DNA from: Macrophomina tecta
Taxonomy: Eukaryota; Ascomycota; Dothideomycetes; Botryosphaeriales; Botryosphaeriaceae
DNA: 64,000 nucleotides
NCBI GenBank assembly: GCA_024180945.1
Contig: JAKSGN010000043.1
Coordinates: 2,914,001-2,978,000 of the forward strand
Direction of reading: 5' to 3'
Shown here: in pieces, positions 59,338 through 64,000 of the stretch
Numbering within the stretch: the first letter of the stretch is position 1
Layout: every line of letters starts with the position of its first letter
Made by a program: the position numbers and the translations under genes
The notes under the pieces: model-generated
What the model saw: only the letters and a program-made list of their open reading frames with translations
Told to the model about the DNA's origin: nothing
Database searches by the model: none

Positions 59338-61486
59338 TCACAGTGTGACAACACTGGCCTCCAAGACGCCCTCGCCGGCAATCAGGCCCTTCACGACCTC
59401 CTCACCCACCGGCCTATCTACACCCAGGATCATCAGCGCCTCATTGGTACCCCCTTCTCCAGGCGCATTCGCCTCTCCGGTGCTCTGCTTCGCCAGCGGC
59501 GCAACAATCATGCTTGAAATATTGACACCCGCGGCGCCGAGCTTGTTGCCCACGAACCCAATCTTCCCACAGCTGTCGAAATTGCGGCAAATCAGGAGCG
59601 TGCCCTGCGGCACAAAGTTCGCGGCCGTGAAGCGGTCAAGCCGCGAGATGTACGGCGTGTTGGCCGACACAAAGCCCTGGATGACTTGTTCTTCGCCGTC
59701 CTCAACCTTCTGCTGCTGGGCGGAGGCGGTGTTGTTCGGGTTGGCGTTGCCGCGCGTGAAGCTGGGCCGGACGTTCTCGCGACCACGGGAGCCGGAGGTG
59801 CCGCGCGACGGACGAGCGCGCAGGGTGATGGAGCTGGCGTAGCCTTTGTCTTCTTCGTCTTCGCGGGCGCGCTGCTCGTTGACGAGGATGCCGCGTTCTT
59901 TGGCGACGAGCTCGGCGTTGACAATGTTCACGTTGAGGCCTTCGGGGGAGGAGATCGGGGCGAGTAAGCCCTTGATGAGGGCCGCGAAGAGGGGCTTGGT
60001 GGTGTTAAGGGTGGCGAGGTGGCCGTAGTACGTGAGGTCGAAAGTGGTGCGGAAGGAGTGCGCGGCGGAGCGCTGCGAGGCGCTGTAGTGCTGGGTGTAG
60101 AGGGACCCCATCTTCTCTACGAGAGTGATGAAGGGAGCAAGGGTACGGTATTCCTCTGGCAAGATAAGCGGGGCGTTCACGGCGCTGCGGGGGAGGTCGC
60201 CGGAGAGGATGGCGATGACTTGCTGGCAGACATCGATGGAGACATTCTCCTGTGCCTCCACTGTTGAGGCGCCTAGGTGCGGTGTTGCAACTACCTTAGG
60301 GTGGGCAATAAGCCGGACTGCAGGAGAGTCTGGCTCTGGAGGCTCGGATGTGAAGACGTCGATGCCAGCACCGGCGACAGTTCCGGCCTCGAGGGCTTCC
60401 AAAAGAGCAGACTCGTCAATAACGCCGCCCCGAGCAACATTCAACAGGCGTGCGGTGGGTTTCATCTTGGCGAGTTCATTTTTTCCAATCATGCCTTTGG
60501 TGGATGCAATCAGAGGCGTGTGAATAGTGAAGAAGTCGGCGGCCGTAAGAAGATCGTCCAGACTATCCTTGAGCTCAATGGATGCAGCAGCAGCCAGCTG
60601 AGGGTTAGCGTATGGGTCATAGGCTATCACCTTCATGCCCATTCCATTGGCGATCCGTGCTACCGTGAGTCCGACTATACTCGCATTAGCCCTGGACTTG
60701 GTGGTCTGTGGGTACTCTTACCCTTTCCTGCCCCTACGATTGCGAGAGTCTTGCCCTTCAATTCCACCCCAACGAGTCTGCTACGTTCCCATTTACCCGC
60801 TTTTAGACTTGCGCAAGCATCTCCGATGTTTCTCGCAACAGCCATCATCACTGCGGTGAATTAGCATATGCACACAGTGCAGAATGGGTAACATTCTTAC
60901 AGGCAACAGTGTGCTCAGCAGCAGCACCAATGTTACCGCTGGGACTGTTGACAACGATCACTCCGCGCTTCGTTGCGCTTTCGACATCAACCTAGCAAGA
61001 ATGTCAGACGTGTTACTCAAGACAGCACCTGCCCCAACAGAGTTGCAATAGCAAGCACAGATCTGCACACAAAATTGAAGCTTCCACCCAGTATGCAAAT
61101 CTTCACGAGATTGACTGCATTCACTTCTGGGTGGCCGCTTCAGCTCTATATGCGAATGTGCACTTGCAGTTGCACGACCCCGGGTGGGACCGACAGTAAC
61201 AGGGGGCAAGAAGTACATTGTCAACGCCGACACCGGCCCTCGCAACCACCTTGAGCTTGCTCGCCGCAGAAAGTAAATCGGCGGTGACCTTTGTCTCAGA
61301 ACGAACGATCAGAGCCTCGTAGTCCGGAATGATCTCCTTCAACTGATCTGCCGACAGTCCTTTCCGCTCGTGAACCTCGAAATTCTCCTGAAGTAGCGCA
61401 AGGCCATCCGCCGAGACCTTCTCAGGGATCAAGACCTTTGGACGGGGTGTCTCTGCTCCATTGCTCGATATAATTGGGACAGGCAT
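59338..61486 (-). CDS. SER3: D-3-phosphoglycerate dehydrogenase
   Basis: First step of serine synthesis: oxidises 3-phosphoglycerate to 3-phosphohydroxypyruvate with NAD+ in the cytosol. Exons 61217-61486, 60901-60991, 60722-60850, 59338-60674 give 608 aa. Signatures: PKVLIPEKVSADGLALL, ARAGVGVDNV, the Rossmann motif VGAGKVG, LNVARGGVIDE (catalytic Arg region), IDVFTSEPPEPDS (Glu) and VVATPHLGAST (His). The C-terminal third is of the long type I form, with an intervening domain and an ACT domain (YISRLDRFTAANFVPQGTLLICRNFDSCGKIGFVG) for allosteric Ser feedback. A low-complexity insert (SRGTSGSRGRENV...) of about 40 residues interrupts the region before ACT. The start is the ATG of MPVPIISSNG. 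The first intron (225 nt) is long. Confidence 0.94.
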
Positions 61487-62135
61487 AATCGAAGGCGTTC
61501 TTGGGCAAGGCAGAACGGAATATAAGCAGAGGAGGAAGGGGATGAAGGAGAGGGACAAGCAGGTGCAGGAAACTGAAGCGGTGTATTTGAGGCTACGCGG
61601 CTTTTTGGTGGGATGTAAAGCCTGACCATGGCAGCCCCTGGCAATCAGCTGAGACCGGGCTGCACCTCCACGCTTCCCCGGCCGCGAGTGGGAGTTGTTT
61701 TGCAGGTGCTCTTACCGCTCCTGGAATGGCTCGAGTACCCCGCTCCCGCTCCCCACGCCTCCGCAGGACACTAGTGGTTACTGCAAGCCACCAATCATGC
61801 CATTCCACGGAACTGCCGCCAACGCGGCATGCCTTCCAGTTGCAGATTTTGCGCATATTTCTCCTGGTGAGGAATGAAGGTTTTGAGGGTTTGGGGGATT
61901 CATTCGAGCATTCTTGCGCCAGCTTTGTATGCTTAGCCGAGTTGCTGAGTCTCGATAATTTCTAGGCATCAATCTTTTGCCCCGCCTAAGGATAGCCTCT
62001 GTGCAGGATATTATCTTGTGGATTAATTGGTCGTCAAGGGGGATGCCACTTTTCGTATTTAGATATGTTCTGCCCAAGCATTGATATTCCCTGTTGGGTC
62101 CTGAACCTTAAACAGGGCGACAATGCAATTTCCAT
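61487..62135. other. Promoter of PGDH and 3' flank of glyoxalase I
   Basis: About 0.65 kb with no gene seen. Both flanking genes run on the minus strand. Confidence 0.5.
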
Positions 62136-63482
62136 CTACCAGTTCGCCCTCTTCTTCAACTTCTCATTCTGTACAATTTCGATAAAGTATTGGTCGGGGT
62201 CTGTCACGGTATTAGCTGCCAACATCACTTGAGATGAGGATGTTATACTTACCGAGAACAAAGGCAATGTTCTTCATACGGCCATCGGTGAGTCTCTTCT
62301 TCCAGTTGACGTTCTTCTCCTCGAACCTAGCGCAAGCGGCTTCGAGATCATCCACAACAACACAAATGTGGCCAAATCCCTGGGGCTGGTCGTTGCCGTT
62401 GTGGTATTTGAATTCGGCATCGTTCTCCGTGCCGTAGTTCCAAGTCAGTTCCAGTAGGCCCTCGCGGTCAGCAGTTGGATTGACACCATTAGCACTCTCC
62501 TTTGCCGCAGGCGGCCCATAGCCAAGGAAGTACAAGTTGAATTTGGCGTCCTTGTTCTCGTGGGTGCGGAGAAGCTTCATACCCATGACTTCTTGGTAGA
62601 AGGCCAAAGACTTCTCGGGGTCCTTGACACGGATCATGGTGTGGTTCTGCATGCTTTGTAAGTTTGCTTATAAACCCAACTTTGGCGACGGCCACGCACC
62701 ATGCGGTATGTCTCCACGTCGGTTTCCTTGACATTCTCAGTTGCCTCGAGGGGCTGCTGACCGATCACCTCAACCTACCCAGCTCAAGTATTAGCTTTAC
62801 TTCCAGTGGGATGGTAGTTATGTGGCTGACCCAGTAGCCGTCGGGATCGAGCACGAAGGCAATGTGCCTCATGCGGCCATCCGTCAGCTTCTTCTGGAAC
62901 TTGTAGCCCGCATCCTCCAGTCTCTGGCAGGCGGCCTGGATGTTGTCCACCGAAATGCAGAGGTGACCAAAGCCCTTGTAAGGCTCGGTGTTGCCGTTCA
63001 CGATCTTGTACTCGGGGTCGTTCTCGGTGCCATAGTTGTGGGTCAATTCGACAATGCCCTCGCGGTCGGTCCAATGGTTGCCGTGAGAGGCGGCCTTGGG
63101 GCTGTCGTATGCGAGGAAGTAGAGATCGAATTTCGCATCCGGGTTCTCAAGCTTGTTGATAAGCTTCATGCCCAGGAACTCGTAGAACTGGACGGATCGC
63201 TTGGGGTCTTTCACCCGGATCCTGCGAGACTGGTGAGCGCTGCGAAGGGCGATTGAGGGATCGAAGGCTGGCGACATACATGGAATGGTTCAGCTTGTAC
63301 GTGCTCGGATCGGTCGCCATTGTTGCGAATGCTCGGACGAGAGCTGGAGCGCACTTGGTGGTGAACTGGGGCCGCGAGGTTGTGAAGGCGCGTAAGAAGA
63401 GGCGTGGCGCTGTGAGCATTGGCGGGTAGTGGAGCGGAGAGGGTGGCCGAAATGCATAAGTAATCGGCGACTGTAAGCGCAT
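62136..63482 (-). CDS. GLO1: Glyoxalase I (lactoylglutathione lyase), two-domain form
   Basis: Converts the hemithioacetal of methylglyoxal and glutathione to S-lactoylglutathione. Exons 63280-63482, 62831-63221, 62700-62774, 62254(or 62253)-62646, 62136-62200 give 375 aa. Two tandem glyoxalase domains: RIRVKDPKRSVQFYEFLGMKL ... EGIVELTHNYGTEND ... GFGHLCISVDN, and MIRVKDPEKSLAFYQEVMGMKLL ... LLELTWNYGTEND ... GFGHICVVVDD. Each keeps metal-binding His/Glu (LNHSM or QNHTM; ELTxNYGTEND; GFGH), as in yeast Glo1. The N-terminal 54 residues before MATDPSTYKLNHSM are Arg/Ser/Thr-rich with few acids, like a mitochondrial presequence. In-frame ATGs at 63482, 63419 and 63320 are all possible starts. 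Confidence 0.93.
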
Positions 63483-64000
63483 CGAAGGGCTCGATAATGA
63501 CGTGGGTGCGACTGCCCCTCCCAGGCCCCGCCGCTGGCCCGTGTCAATCCCGCGCCGACCGAGGGGGAGAGGTCACGCTCAGGGCCGCACATGGCGGGGC
63601 GGACTGCTGGTCGCGCAGAGCATCAGAAGTCGTGAGGACGCAGCAGCGGAGCCCTGCAGGAGCCGACAGGAAGTTAGCCTGCGCCGGTGAGCACCTTGGG
63701 GGACAGAACTGGGGCCGGGTCACGTGATGAGCAAGGCTCGCTTCGCTTTTAGCGCCCGAAGATAGACGCGCTTTGGCCGGCGCGCGAGATTACTGACTGT
63801 ATCAACGACACGACAGCACTCCAGCATGGCCTCCCGCGATCTCAGCTGCCGCGCCGAGTCCTGACCAAGTCCACCATGCCCCCGACCCCTGCGCACATCA
63901 ACTCTCTTTCTCGACCCTGCGCTGTTCCCCAATTCTGCCCTCTGATGTTGACGCCTCGACCGCCTATCGCTGCTGACGGCCCCGAATCCACCACCGCGGA
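63483..64000. other. Right-end interval
   Basis: About 0.5 kb of GC-rich DNA up to the window edge. It presumably holds the glyoxalase I promoter. No feature supported. Confidence 0.45.

Overview
The window is nuclear DNA from a filamentous ascomycete (Pezizomycotina, possibly a Dothideomycete). Evidence: GC-rich coding sequence, many short GT-AG introns (about 47-110 nt, CTAAC/CTGAC-type branch sites), CT-rich leaders, an ER Hsp70 ending in HDEL, and orthologues of typical fungal genes (glucoamylase with a starch-binding domain, Zn2Cys6 gluconeogenesis regulator, KCH1-type K+ transport protein, BIM1-like protein). I see no bacterial, plasmid, phage or CRISPR signature, no rRNA, no convincing tRNA and no intact transposon. 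Gene models were built by hand; exon joins were checked for reading phase, and most multi-exon models sum to a whole number of codons.

Layout: 1-2661 CorA-like membrane protein (+, 5' end outside); 4579-6956 GH15 glucoamylase (+); 7844-8740 MED7 (-); 9554-10779 SLC35/TPT-type transporter (-); 12418-13637 PAP2 lipid phosphatase (+); 14058-15788 DHA2-type MFS transporter (+); 15948-16507 small unknown protein (-); 17834-18756 BIM1-like copper protein (+); 21393-23579 KAR2/BiP (+); 25159-27651 KCH1-like protein (+); 30063-30752 SET-domain protein (+); 35856-38246 ERT1/AcuK-type regulator (-); 40148-43004 twelve-exon DHA1-type MFS transporter (-); 47584-48357 acidic coiled-coil ZNF830-like protein (-); 49045-51762 BYE1 (+); 52967-54673 uncharacterised HerA/FtsK-like P-loop NTPase (-); 55572-56441 MARVEL-like membrane protein (-); 57232-59136 PNPOx-FNR flavoprotein (+); 59338-61486 3-phosphoglycerate dehydrogenase (-); 62136-63482 two-domain glyoxalase I (-).

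The genes do not form an obvious cluster: they are housekeeping, transport and regulatory genes. Loose themes are carbon use (secreted glucoamylase, gluconeogenesis activator, serine synthesis, methylglyoxal detoxification), membrane transport (CorA-like, SLC35, two MFS, KCH1) and transcription (MED7, BYE1, SET protein, ERT1). Two long intervals hold no gene I can support: 30753-35855 (5.1 kb, between convergent genes) and 43005-47583 (4.6 kb).

No clearly new multi-gene system is visible. The items most worth a second look are the uncharacterised P-loop NTPase, the copper-type motifs upstream of the BIM1-like gene, splice-sensitive introns of 3n length in two genes, two micro-exons (26 and 13 nt) in the DHA1 transporter, alternative starts in glyoxalase I, and unexplained palindromic or hairpin DNA in the 5.1-kb gene-free block.
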